From Jatrophihabitans_A sp035248685 (GTDB taxonomy: Bacteria > Actinomycetota > Actinomycetes > Mycobacteriales > Jatrophihabitantaceae): DNA of 64,000 bases. Where the stretch lies: contig DATFHF010000061.1 of the NCBI GenBank assembly GCA_035248685.1, forward strand, positions 62,001-126,000, given 5' to 3'. Within the stretch, counting starts at the first letter, position 1. Each line of letters starts with the position of its first letter. The translations under genes were made by a program, and so were the position numbers. Positions 33,192 through 41,403 of this stretch are shown here, piece after piece. The notes beneath the pieces are model-generated. The model saw only the letters and a program-made list of their open reading frames with translations. It made no database searches and was not told the DNA's origin.

Positions 33192-34240
33192 CAGCTTGTT
33201 CCTTGCTGCGCGAGTCGGAACGACTCGGTGGCATGTCGGGACGGATCGCCCGGCCGGATGTGCAGTTCGCCGCGGTCGGGCAGCATCACCACGGCGGCGA
33301 CGGTGTGTTCCCGTCGGATGTCCCCGTCGTCTGGCACGCAGATGGGCGGGGCTGACAGGAGCTCGAAATGCCGTTCCACGTCGGCGTCCGCGGCCAACTG
33401 GGTAAGCCCAGCCCGAGCCGCTTCCAGCCGGAGCTTCGAAGAGTTCCGAGCGAACACGTTCAGCTCGTCCCGCTCGGCCAACCCGGCCGCCAGGAAGTGG
33501 TTGGTGTGTGCGAGTGCCGGGCCGTCGAACCTTCCCAGCTCGTTGTCGAGGATTTCGACGCAGACGACCTTGGTGGAGTCGCACAGGGTGAGCGATCGCG
33601 AGCTTGACAGCGGCAGCCCACCGAGCAGCGTGATCGCCTCGTCGACGCTGCTCGCGCAGTCGAGCAGGTGTCGGATTGCGAGATAGGGGGGTAGGCCCGG
33701 GCGCCAGTTCCCGCCCAGCACCAGGTTCAGGCCGATCGCAAGGCCGTCGGAGTTCAGTCCCAGATAGCCGAGCAATCCACCGAAGCTGAGGATCAGGCTG
33801 CGGCGTGGCGAGGCGGCCGGAGACACTTCGACGATGGTGATCTGATCGTCCAGGTCGCCGTTCAGGTCGACGGTCTGGGCCAGGACCGGCCTGCTGCCGC
33901 AGCGCGCGTAGGTGGTGCAGTCTCCCATGGTCGGTATCCGCTGATAGCCGGTGATCTCTCGGCGCAGCTGCATCAGCAGTGCCTCGTCCCGGCTGATCCG
34001 GGCACCGTCGGCAAGGCCGTCGAGCTCGCGCGCTAGTTGCGGCGTGGCGAGACTGATCTGCTCGTCGTAGGCGGCGAGCATCGGGGCAAGCGATCGCATG
34101 CTGACCGGCTCAGCCACCAGCTGCTCCAGTCGGCAGAGCCCGTCGGCTAGGAAGGCCTGCAGCGCAGCCCGGCGGCCGGCACCGTGCTGATAGCCGAGCT
34201 GGTACGGCTCTCCGCAGGCATGTACGTACGGCAGGCTCAT
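33191..34240 (-). CDS. C45-family Ntn hydrolase / acyltransferase (penicillin acyltransferase-like)
   Basis: 349-residue protein resembling acyl-CoA:6-aminopenicillanate acyltransferase and related C45 autoproteolytic enzymes. Cys108 in MGDCTTYA is the expected nucleophile, exposed by self-cleavage after Asp107; the following VLAQTVDLNGDLDDQ and GYLGLNSDGLAIGLN blocks match the family core. Such enzymes form or cleave amide bonds. Its place between a GNAT and a type II thioesterase, with 4- to 5-bp overlaps, suggests it tailors an acyl group on the nascent product or removes a protecting acyl group. The substrate is unknown. Confidence 0.8.
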   Translation of the reverse strand: MSLPYVHACGEPYQLGYQHGAGRRAALQAFLADGLCRLEQLVAEPVSMRSLAPMLAAYDEQISLATPQLARELDGLADGARISRDEALLMQLRREITGYQRIPTMGDCTTYARCGSRPVLAQTVDLNGDLDDQITIVEVSPAASPRRSLILSFGGLLGYLGLNSDGLAIGLNLVLGGNWRPGLPPYLAIRHLLDCASSVDEAITLLGGLPLSSSRSLTLCDSTKVVCVEILDNELGRFDGPALAHTNHFLAAGLAERDELNVFARNSSKLRLEAARAGLTQLAADADVERHFELLSAPPICVPDDGDIRREHTVAAVVMLPDRGELHIRPGDPSRHATESFRLAQQGTS

Positions 34241-34851
34241 GGGTCAGCGAGTGTCGAAGTCACCTTGGCGTGGCTGATGAGAATCTCCTTCACAGCCGGC
34301 CATTCCCGGCGCAGCACGCTGTAGTAGATCGCGTCGCGACGGCGGCCACCAGGCATCGGGTTGTAGCTGCGTAGTACGCCCTCCTCAGTAGCGCCGATGT
34401 TGCGCAGGGCGTGCCGGGCCTGCACGTTGAGCACATCGGTCTTGAACTCGACTCGTTCGACAGCCAGCTTCTCGAAGGCATGCTGCATCATCAGGAACTT
34501 GGCCCAGCGGTTGATGCCCTTGCCCTGGAAGGCGATTCCCAACCACGACCAGCCGATCTCCAGGCGTAGATCGTTCGGAGACAAGTTGCCGAAGCTCATG
34601 CTGCCGGCGGCTTGACCGGTTCCCTTGTCGACGATGTGGAACACCACCCGGCGGCCGGCCGCTTGGTCGGCCAGCGCCGCATCGAAGAAGGCGTCGAAGT
34701 CGGCATCGGTCCGGATCAGGATGACGAAGTAGCGCCAGATCGATTCGTCCAGCGCTACGGCGCGCTGTGCCGCACGGTCTTCAGGCGTGATCGGACGCAG
34801 CAGGACATGCTGGTTCTCCAGAACTGCACGGGGCTCGGCGGCGAACCCCAT
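34237..34851 (-). CDS. GNAT-family acyltransferase
   Basis: 204-residue RimJ/RimL-type GNAT. Seen: ENQHVLLRPITPED at the N-terminus, then LEIGWSWLGIAFQGKGINRWAKFLMMQHAFE as the acyl-CoA-binding strand and loop, followed by a conserved VEFKTDVLNVQARHALRNIGATEEG end. It starts one base after the ACP stop and overlaps the C45 gene. An ACP-GNAT pair also occurs in triacsin synthesis, where the GNAT acylates carrier-bound hydrazinoacetate; by analogy this enzyme may acylate the distal nitrogen. Ribosomal or self-resistance acetylation is the alternative. Confidence 0.83.
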   Translation of the reverse strand: MGFAAEPRAVLENQHVLLRPITPEDRAAQRAVALDESIWRYFVILIRTDADFDAFFDAALADQAAGRRVVFHIVDKGTGQAAGSMSFGNLSPNDLRLEIGWSWLGIAFQGKGINRWAKFLMMQHAFEKLAVERVEFKTDVLNVQARHALRNIGATEEGVLRSYNPMPGGRRRDAIYYSVLRREWPAVKEILISHAKVTSTLADP

Positions 34852-34852
34852 C

Positions 34853-35116
34853 TCATGCCTCCTGGCTCGTGTGCTCGCTGAGCGCCGTGATCACGTCGGC
34901 CAGCGTATGCATGGCCGCCACGTCGGCTTCGGTGAACGCACCGAGGTCCACCCCGGTGTCGCCGCACACCGACATCATGAACAGCACCTTGTTCAACGAG
35001 GTCAGTCCGTAGTCGGCCGACATGTCCAAGTTGAGGTCGAGCTCCGTGGGGGCCAGGTCGGTGGGCAGCACGGTCGCCAGATTGTCGCGGGCGGCGGTCT
35101 CGATCTCAGATCTCAT
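34853..35116 (-). CDS. Free acyl/peptidyl carrier protein
   Basis: 87-residue carrier protein (MRSEIETAAR...). Phosphopantetheine attachment is expected at the Ser of DYGLTSLNK, about residue 46. The ATG at 35116 has GGGGG at a 7-bp distance, so the longer in-frame start at 35194 is rejected. First gene of minus operon 3, downstream of a strong promoter. Probable client of the AMP-ligase at 24482, the adjacent GNAT, the KAS III-like enzyme and the type II thioesterase. It is a candidate for holding hydrazinoacetyl. Confidence 0.88.
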   Translation of the reverse strand: MRSEIETAARDNLATVLPTDLAPTELDLNLDMSADYGLTSLNKVLFMMSVCGDTGVDLGAFTEADVAAMHTLADVITALSEHTSQEA

Positions 35117-35231
35117 TCGAAACCCCCGAGATGCGCGCGCATACGAAGGTCGGTACCCGGGCCCGGGAGTGGTCGTAAACGCTGAAACCGGCAATAAATA
35201 CTGTTAGCACAATCTGTGTACGTCAGGCCTT

Positions 35232-35260
35232 ACCGTATCGGGGGGTCATAGGGGTGTCAA
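35232..35260 (-). promoter_or_regulatory. Promoter of the ACP-GNAT-C45-TE-KAS III-HDO operon
   Basis: On the minus strand: TTGACA (35260-35255), a 17-bp spacer, TACGGT (35237-35232), with a 116-nt leader to the ACP start. The boxes and flanking bases (TTGACACC and TACGGTA) repeat those at 16495. The rest of the 369-bp divergent gap to the cupin is AT-richer than its surroundings and holds a possible plus-strand -10 (TATATT near 35345), but no gene I can support. Confidence 0.6.
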
Positions 35261-35485
35261 TACACCCGTCTAATACCAAAACGCCCAGCACACACGGGGA
35301 TCAGCTGACTTGCAGAGGCTAGTTCCAGGCCGCCGATTCTTGCCTATATTAATCGGACTATCTAGCATGAAAGCCTATAGTTTGCCCGGTTGCCGCAGCG
35401 GCTTCATTCTCAACAGCTGGCTCTTCCTGAACGCGTGCTGCCAGCTTGCCGAAGACGAGTACGTGAACGACCAAGGAGTCAGCGC

Positions 35486-35824
35486 ATGCGTACCTTCGAG
35501 ACTTCCCGGACCGAATTCGAGCAGATCGGACTAATCACGGTAGCGCACTGGGAGCAATACCGAATCGGCGAGGGAGTGATGCCGTTCGGTGCCATGTGGT
35601 ACACGGTTCCGCCAGACACCTCGAGTGCGCGGGACTGTCATCCGGAACTGGAGTTATCGATCGTGCTGGCCGGCACCGCGCACGTCGAGGTCGGCGGCGC
35701 GATCACCGAGATCGAGGCGGGCAACGCGTTCCTGCTCGATAGCGAGGAAGCGCACATCGTTCACAACCGGGATGCTGACCAGCCGGTGGTGGTCTTCAGC
35801 GGTTACTGGATGCCGCTGAACTGA
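35486..35824 (+). CDS. Small single-domain cupin
   Basis: 112-residue cupin with a metal site expected from motif 1 (CHPELELSIVLAGTAHVEVGG, with His and two Glu) and motif 2 (GNAFLLDSEEAHIVHN). AAGGAG lies 7 bp before the ATG at 35486; longer in-frame starts lack a site. In s56-p1-type hydrazine synthetases a cupin domain is fused to the MetRS-like domain and forms the N-N bond. That MetRS-like domain here lacks a cupin, and this free cupin is the only one seen in the window, so it is the likely partner. It stands alone on the plus strand between two minus-strand units. A role as a sensor or isomerase is possible. Confidence 0.82.
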   Translation: MRTFETSRTEFEQIGLITVAHWEQYRIGEGVMPFGAMWYTVPPDTSSARDCHPELELSIVLAGTAHVEVGGAITEIEAGNAFLLDSEEAHIVHNRDADQPVVVFSGYWMPLN

Positions 35825-35869
35825 CCCGGTAGCGCCCGAGCGCGGCATCCTGCCGCAGTAATACAGCGA

Positions 35870-36694
35870 TCAGCCCGGCCGGCGAGCGATCAAGTGGAAT
35901 AGCGCGGCCAGCTGCCGGTACGGATCAGTTCGTCCTAGCCGCTCCTGCACGTCCAGCAGCGCGGCCAGCTCGGACTCGGTGTCCGGCACCGGCGCAGCCA
36001 GATCGCTGTCGGTCGAGCCAACCCGCACCCCGTACCAGGCTTCCTGATGCAAGCCGCCGGTTTCACACAGCGCGGTGAGCCCCTCGACGCTGTCAGCTCG
36101 CGCCGGCGAGCCGATCTCGTTGATATAGCGGGGATATCGGCCTTCGGCGCGGGCGGCGTCCAGTTCGGCGAAGGCGGCCTGGGCACCAGCCAGGTCACCG
36201 CGCTGCAGTGGTCGCCAGGGCAGGAAGGTCGCGCAGCGGGCTGCCACCGACAGCAGGCCGCCGGGTGCCACCCGGGCGGTCAGCTCGGCCATCGCCGGCT
36301 TGGGATCGGCCAAGTACATCAGCACGCCGTGGCACAGCACCGCGTCGAAGACCTGGTCGTCGAGCACCGCTGCCAGCTCGCCGAACCGGCCGGTGCGCAG
36401 CTCGATCCGCTGCTGGACCGCGACCGGTTGATTTTGGGCATCGGCCTGGAACGTCTCGCGCATCCGGGCGTCGGGTTCGACGGCGATGACCTGATGTCCG
36501 GTGCTGGCGAGTCGGATCGCCTGCGTGCCCTGGCCGGCGCCCACGTCCAGGATCCGGGCCGGCCAATCGGGCAGGTGTTGTGCCAGCTGCCGGTTGATCA
36601 ACTCCTGCCGGAGTACGTTGCGCAGGTTGCCAAGTCGGGCTAGCCATAGTTCCTGGCCGACCGCGAACGTCCCATCGCTGGCTGGCTGACTCAC
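35870..36694 (-). CDS. Class I SAM-dependent methyltransferase
   Basis: 274-residue methyltransferase with Rossmann motif I ILDVGAGQGTQAIRLA near residue 48, acidic motif II (VIAVEPD) and motif IV FDAVLCHGVLMYLADP. It starts at GTG (36694). It resembles the smtA/UbiE-like general methyltransferases; the substrate (N, O or C) is unknown. A 36-codon frame ends 9 bp upstream, preceded by a hairpin and a short leader peptide on the same strand, so its expression may be translation-controlled. It may tailor the region A product or belong to the older chromosome. Confidence 0.85.
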   Translation of the reverse strand: MSQPASDGTFAVGQELWLARLGNLRNVLRQELINRQLAQHLPDWPARILDVGAGQGTQAIRLASTGHQVIAVEPDARMRETFQADAQNQPVAVQQRIELRTGRFGELAAVLDDQVFDAVLCHGVLMYLADPKPAMAELTARVAPGGLLSVAARCATFLPWRPLQRGDLAGAQAAFAELDAARAEGRYPRYINEIGSPARADSVEGLTALCETGGLHQEAWYGVRVGSTDSDLAAPVPDTESELAALLDVQERLGRTDPYRQLAALFHLIARRPG

Positions 36695-36703
36695 GGCTCG
36701 ACC

Positions 36704-36814
36704 CTATCGAAGCAGGGCAATCCGAGGTGTGCTGTCAGCGTGCACGTGGTCGAGGGTCAGAGCAGGGTAATCTCGGGTGAGCTCGTGCCAGGTCTCCTCG
36801 ATGGTGCGTGACAT
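36704..36814 (-). CDS. Short 36-codon frame upstream of the methyltransferase
   Basis: MSRTIEETWHELTRDYPALT and 16 more residues, ending 9 bp before the methyltransferase start. Its only ribosome-binding-like sequence (GGAG) is inside the stem of the adjacent hairpin. The middle faintly resembles an internal stretch of 3-isopropylmalate dehydrogenases (W...DYP..T.D..H.D), which would make it a gene fragment. Real translation is uncertain. Confidence 0.3.
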   Translation of the reverse strand: MSRTIEETWHELTRDYPALTLDHVHADSTPRIALLR

Positions 36815-36821
36815 CGGGGAA

Positions 36822-36862
36822 GTCTCCGTTGGTGAGTGCTTCTACCACTCACCAACGGAGAC
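36822..36862 (-). promoter_or_regulatory. Perfect 17-bp hairpin, possible attenuator
   Basis: GTCTCCGTTGGTGAGTG (36822-36838) and its exact complement (36846-36862) around the 7-nt loop CTTCTAC. On the minus strand it follows a 10-codon leader peptide and covers the GGAG before the next frame. That arrangement fits attenuation, either by terminating transcription or by hiding a ribosome binding site. No T-tract is present. Confidence 0.55.
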
Positions 36863-36879
36863 CGCTGTTGGTTAGCTGC

Positions 36880-36912
36880 TCAGAGGCCGTTCTGTTCGGC
36901 GCAGCGAGTCAT
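36880..36912 (-). CDS. Candidate 10-residue leader peptide MTRCAEQNGL
   Basis: A ten-codon frame with an unusually strong ribosome binding site (AAAGGAGGTGA on the minus strand, about 36917-36927) 4 bp before the ATG. It ends 18 bp before a perfect hairpin. Very short frames with strong binding sites placed before a hairpin are typical of ribosome-mediated attenuators in actinobacteria. One Cys codon and one Leu codon are present, with no run of a single amino acid, so the sensed signal is unclear. Confidence 0.4.
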   Translation of the reverse strand: MTRCAEQNGL

Positions 36913-37110
36913 GTGGTCACCTCCTTTCCGGGTCTGGTAGTTCTTTCGAAGGCCCTGCGGTCCTTCAAAAGCGTGAGCCCACCAGAGTTGCGGGCCCAGC
37001 CCGATCGCCGACCGCGCCGTCAACGGCTGTGGCCGCGGACGTCAGCGAGTTACCGGGGCGGGCGCTGGAGGGTCCGGCAGGAGACGAATCCTCTATGGAC
37101 TACAAGGGGA

Positions 37111-37155
37111 TTTCAACTGCGGCCGCCCCCCGCAGTTGAACAGTTGCGCGGCCGC
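37111..37155. promoter_or_regulatory. Inverted repeat upstream of NRPS 37267, StrR-site-like
   Basis: TTCAACTGCGG (37112-37122) pairs with CCGCAGTTGAA (37130-37140), loop 7 nt. The outer half-sites TTTCAACTG and CAGTTGAAC resemble the StrR operator halves (GTTCGACTG and CAGTCGAAC, 7/9 and 8/9) but are 13 instead of 11 bp apart. A further CAGTTG and a second GCGGCCGC follow. It lies 110-155 bp before the first region B gene. The remaining gap from 36928 contains no supported gene. Confidence 0.45.
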
Positions 37156-37266
37156 TCCGCGAACGAGAATCGTCTAGCTGCGCGCGGAATTGTCCACCCG
37201 ATGCGCGATTGATTTTTCGAAAGGGAGATGGTACGGGCGAGCCGGTTCGGCGCGGAGAGGATCGTC

Positions 37267-40200
37267 ATGCTGTCGTCGCTGATCGGCGACCTTGCCCGGG
37301 CGGGCGTTACGGTGCGACTGGCGCCCGGCGACCGGCTCGAGGTAGCAGCCCCGAAAGGCGTCCTGACCGCTGACCTGCGCGATCGCATTCTCGCCGAAAA
37401 GGCCGACCTGATCGACTGGCTGGGCCGGGCCGCGCACGACGAGCGGCCGCCGCGACTGCCTGTGGACCCGGCCGGCTGGGCTGAACCGTTCCCGCCGTCG
37501 GACCTCCAGGTGTCCTACCTGGTCGGCTCGGCCGCCGGCCTCGAGTACCACGTACGACCGCACCAGTACATGGAATGGGACGTGCCCGCGGTCGATCCGG
37601 CCCGGCTGGAGCGGGCGCTGAACCTGGCGCTGCGCCGGCAGCGTGCCAACCTCGTCCTGCTCCGTGATGACCTGCAATTGCAGGCCGTCCCGGATCCGGA
37701 GCCGGTCCGGGTCGGCGTCAGCGACGCTCGGACGGCCGGCCCGCAGGAGTCGCAGGCGCTGGTGGAGCAGGTCCGGGACCGGATGCAGTGGGCGCAGCTG
37801 CCGCTGGACCGGTGGCCATGGCTGGAGCTGCACGTGACGCTGCTGCCGGACGACCGCGCCCGCATCCACTACAACCACAACAACTTCTTCTGTGACGGAC
37901 CAAGCCTCGCCCTGCTGCTGCGCGACCTCTGGCACTACTACGACCGTCCGGACAACCCGCTGCCCGAGCTGACCGTCGGCTACCGGGACTGCATGCGCGC
38001 CTTCGCCGACCGCGAACAGGCCACCGCCGGGCAGGCGGCCCGGGCGTATTGGCTGGACCGCATCCCCGGCTGGCCGGACGCGCCGGCCCTGCCGGTGCTC
38101 GGCCGGGGTCGCGACCGGGCCCGGCTGCACCGCCGTGACCTCGTGCTGTCGCGGGACGAGTGGGCCGGCCTCACCCGGCACGCGTCGACGTATGGCCTGA
38201 CGCCGACAACCTCGATGTACGGCGCCTACGCGGAGCTGCTCGGGTATTGGAGCGGCAGCCGGCACTTCTTGCTCAACACCATGATCACCCACCGGGAACC
38301 GCTGCACCCCCAGATCGGCGATGTGCTCGGCAATTTCGCCGCCCTCTACCCGCTGGAGGTCGACTGGCGGCCGGACGAGCCGTTCCGGGCACGGGTCCGC
38401 CGGATCGCCGCGCAGGTCCTGGCCGACCTGGCCCACACCGCCTGGCCGGGGACGCGGGTCCTGCAAAGCCTCAACGCCGCCCGGGCCACTCCCGGCCGGG
38501 CGGCGTGCCCGTTCGTCGTGGGCAGCGGGCTGTTCATGGGGACCCTCGACCGGCCGGCCTTCAGCCGGCTGGAGACGCCCCAGGTGCTGCTGGACTGCCA
38601 GTTCTGGGAACAGAGCGACGGCAGCCTGTGGGTCGTTTGGGATGTATTCGAGGACCAGTTCCCGCCTGGTCTGGTCGATGCCATGCACGAGGCCTTCGGC
38701 GGCCTGCTGCGCCGGCTGGCCACCGACGCCGCGGCCTGGGAGACCACCGCGTTCGATCTGCTGCCCGACGCCCAGCGCGCGGACCGCCGGCAGAACAACT
38801 TGTCAACTGCGCCGCTGCCGGTCGGGCCGCTGCACCGGGGGCTGGCCGTCGCGGCCGCCACCCGGCCCGGGCATCCGTACCTCGTGACCGCCGGGCGCTC
38901 GCTCGACTTCGCTGAAACGGACCGGCGGGTCCGCCGGCTCGCCGCGACCCTGGCCGCCGCCGGCGTCGGGCCGGGCGACCGGGTGGCGCTGGTACTGACT
39001 CGTGGCTGGCGCCAGGTCGTCGGCACGCTCGCCACGCTCACGCTCGGCGCGGTCTACATTCCGGTCGACCCGCGCTGGCCGGACCGGCGGATCGGCGAGC
39101 TGCTCGACCACACCGCGGCGGTGGCGGTGCTCGCCGAGGTCGCGGCCGGCGAACGGCTCCAGACGCTGACCGGCGTGCCCGTCGTCGCGGTACCGGACGA
39201 GATCGGCGCCGACCTCCCCGGCAGCGCGGCCGCGGTCGCGGTCGAGGTAGCGCCGGACAGCCCTGCGTACGTCATCTTCACCTCCGGCTCCACCGGCCGC
39301 CCCAAGGGCGCGGTGCTCGATCACCGCGGCCCGCTCAACACCGTGGTCGACGTCAACCGCCGGTACGGCGTTACCGAGGCCGATGTGCTGTTCGGGGTGT
39401 CCTCGCCGTCGTTCGACCTGTCCGTCTACGACGTGTTCGGGGCGCTCGACGCCGGCGCGACGGTGGTGCTTTCCGACCCGGACGACGGCCCGGCCGACTG
39501 GCTGCGGCTGATGCTGGAGCACCGGGCGACAGTGTGGAACTCGGTGCCGGCGCTGATGGAACTGCTGGTCACCGAGGCCGTCGCTGCCGGCGTCACACTG
39601 CCCGACCTGCGGGTCGTCCTGCTCAGCGGAGACTGGGTGCCGACCGACCTGCCGGCACGGGTCCGGGCGGTAGCTCCCGGCGCGATGGTGATCAGCCTCG
39701 GCGGCGCCACCGAGGCCTCGATCTGGTCGATCGCCCACCCGGTCGAGGACGCCGACCAGCACCGGCCGAGCATCCCGTACGGCCGGCCGATGGCCAACCA
39801 GACCTGGCACGTGCTCGACGCGCAAGGCCGGGACAGCCCGATCTGGACGGCAGGCGACCTGTTCATCGGCGGCGTCGGCCTGGCCGCCGGCTACCTGGCC
39901 GACCCGGATCGCACGGCGGCCGCGTTCGTCACCCATCCCCGGACCGGCGAACGGCTCTACCGCACCGGCGACCGCGGACGCTACCTGCCCAGCGGCGAGA
40001 TCGAGTTTCTCGGGCGCAGCGACTTACAGGTCAAGGTGCAGGGATTCCGGGTCGAGCCGGGCGAGATCGAGCACGCGCTGGCGGAGCACCCGGACGTCGA
40101 CCGCGCGGCGGTGGTCGCCCGGCGCGCCGCCGGCGGTCGGCAACTCGCGGCATTCGTGACGGCCAGGCCCGGCACCATCCTCGACCCGGCCAGCCTGCTC

Positions 40201-41403
40201 GAGCACCTGGCCGGCCGACTGCCCGGCTACCTGGTGCCGAGCCACCTGGAGGTGCTGCCCCGGCTGCCGCTCAGCGCGACCGGCAAGGTCGACCGGGTCG
40301 CGCTGGAGACGCTGCCCGGTGCCGCCGCCGACAACCGGGCGCCGGGCCGGTACGTACCGCCGCGGGGCCGGCTGGAGGAGCTGCTGGTGGCGGCCTGGCA
40401 GGAGATCCTCTCCGTCGACCGGGTCGGGGTCACCGACGACTTCTTCCAGCTGGGCGGCCAGTCCTTTGCCGCTCTCCGGCTGGTGTCGACGCTGCGGGAA
40501 CGGCTGGGCCGACCGGTGCCGCTCGGCGCGCTGCTGGAGGCGCGTACGGTCGCCAACCTGGCTCGCTGGCTGGAGACCGGGTCGGTCCGCTGGTCGCCGC
40601 TGGTCCGCCTGGCCGAGGGGCCCGCACCGGCATTCTTCGTCCACCCCGCCGGCGGCGACGTGCTCTGCTACCGGCAGCTCGCGGAACTCATCGACGGCGG
40701 ATGTCACGCCCTTCAAGCGCCCGGCCCGGCCGTCGGACGGCCGCCGCCGGTCAGCGTGGACGAGCTGGCCGCCGAGTACCTGCCGGCGCTGCGGGCGGCC
40801 CGTCCCGCCGGCCCGTACCGCCTCGGCGGCTGGTCATCCGGCGCGACCATCGCGCTCGAACTGGCCCACCGGCTGGAGCACGCTGGGGAGCGGGTCGAAC
40901 GCCTCGTCGTCATCGACGCGCCCGCGCCGACCGTTCGACGCGAGCTCGACGAGGGCACCGTCCTGCTGTGGTTCCTGGCCGACCTGGACATCGGCTTCGA
41001 CCCGGACCGGGTGCCGCCGCGGAAGGCCGGCTGGCTGGCCGCGCGGCCGCCGGAGGAGCGGCTCGACGCAGCACTTGCCCTCGCAGCCGAACTGGGCGCC
41101 CAGGTCGGCGACCCGGCCGGGCTGCGCGACCTGTACCCGGTATTCGCAGGCGTCGTACGAGCCGGCAACGCCTACCGCCCGTCGGCTATCACCGCTGACA
41201 TCACGCTGATCCGGGCTGGCCGCGGCTGCGTCCCGGAGTTCCGCGGGCACCCGGCCGCCGACCGGCCGGACTGGGGCTGGGCGGCGCTGACCAGCGGACG
41301 CGTGGCGGCTATCACGGTGGACGCCGACCACCACAACCTGCTTCGCGGACCGCGGCTGGCGGCGGTCGCGGCAGCCGTCACCGGGAGGGGACGCCATGAC
41401 TGA
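37267..41403 (+). CDS. NRPS, TubC docking-Cy(altered)-A(Cys)-T-TE
   Basis: 1378-residue synthetase. TubC docking domain at residues 1-55. The cyclization-type domain (~75-480) has N205-x4-D210-x2-S213, with the first Asp of the motif changed to Asn. Adenylation domain ~500-1010 with TSGSTGRPKG; code by eye D-L-Y-N-L-S-L-I-W-K, a cysteine code. Carrier Ser1066 in GGQSFAA. Thioesterase ~1120-1375 with Ser1190 in GGWSSG and a final His in DADHHN. GGAGAGG 6 bp before the ATG at 37267 favours this start over 37228. The stop overlaps the next NRPS start region by 8 bp. Loss of the motif Asp may allow condensation without cyclization. Confidence 0.9.
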   Translation: MLSSLIGDLARAGVTVRLAPGDRLEVAAPKGVLTADLRDRILAEKADLIDWLGRAAHDERPPRLPVDPAGWAEPFPPSDLQVSYLVGSAAGLEYHVRPHQYMEWDVPAVDPARLERALNLALRRQRANLVLLRDDLQLQAVPDPEPVRVGVSDARTAGPQESQALVEQVRDRMQWAQLPLDRWPWLELHVTLLPDDRARIHYNHNNFFCDGPSLALLLRDLWHYYDRPDNPLPELTVGYRDCMRAFADREQATAGQAARAYWLDRIPGWPDAPALPVLGRGRDRARLHRRDLVLSRDEWAGLTRHASTYGLTPTTSMYGAYAELLGYWSGSRHFLLNTMITHREPLHPQIGDVLGNFAALYPLEVDWRPDEPFRARVRRIAAQVLADLAHTAWPGTRVLQSLNAARATPGRAACPFVVGSGLFMGTLDRPAFSRLETPQVLLDCQFWEQSDGSLWVVWDVFEDQFPPGLVDAMHEAFGGLLRRLATDAAAWETTAFDLLPDAQRADRRQNNLSTAPLPVGPLHRGLAVAAATRPGHPYLVTAGRSLDFAETDRRVRRLAATLAAAGVGPGDRVALVLTRGWRQVVGTLATLTLGAVYIPVDPRWPDRRIGELLDHTAAVAVLAEVAAGERLQTLTGVPVVAVPDEIGADLPGSAAAVAVEVAPDSPAYVIFTSGSTGRPKGAVLDHRGPLNTVVDVNRRYGVTEADVLFGVSSPSFDLSVYDVFGALDAGATVVLSDPDDGPADWLRLMLEHRATVWNSVPALMELLVTEAVAAGVTLPDLRVVLLSGDWVPTDLPARVRAVAPGAMVISLGGATEASIWSIAHPVEDADQHRPSIPYGRPMANQTWHVLDAQGRDSPIWTAGDLFIGGVGLAAGYLADPDRTAAAFVTHPRTGERLYRTGDRGRYLPSGEIEFLGRSDLQVKVQGFRVEPGEIEHALAEHPDVDRAAVVARRAAGGRQLAAFVTARPGTILDPASLLEHLAGRLPGYLVPSHLEVLPRLPLSATGKVDRVALETLPGAAADNRAPGRYVPPRGRLEELLVAAWQEILSVDRVGVTDDFFQLGGQSFAALRLVSTLRERLGRPVPLGALLEARTVANLARWLETGSVRWSPLVRLAEGPAPAFFVHPAGGDVLCYRQLAELIDGGCHALQAPGPAVGRPPPVSVDELAAEYLPALRAARPAGPYRLGGWSSGATIALELAHRLEHAGERVERLVVIDAPAPTVRRELDEGTVLLWFLADLDIGFDPDRVPPRKAGWLAARPPEERLDAALALAAELGAQVGDPAGLRDLYPVFAGVVRAGNAYRPSAITADITLIRAGRGCVPEFRGHPAADRPDWGWAALTSGRVAAITVDADHHNLLRGPRLAAVAAAVTGRGRHD

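Noticed and set aside
35367..35534. Small Cys-containing frame starting MKAYSLPGC, resembling a peptide precursor
   Set aside because: It has no ribosome binding site, overlaps the well-supported cupin start in another frame and has no modification genes that would require it.
36808..37212. Plus-strand frame of 134 codons across the junction
   Set aside because: It runs through a hairpin and an inverted repeat, shows no recognisable domain, and lies opposite the stronger leader-peptide signal.
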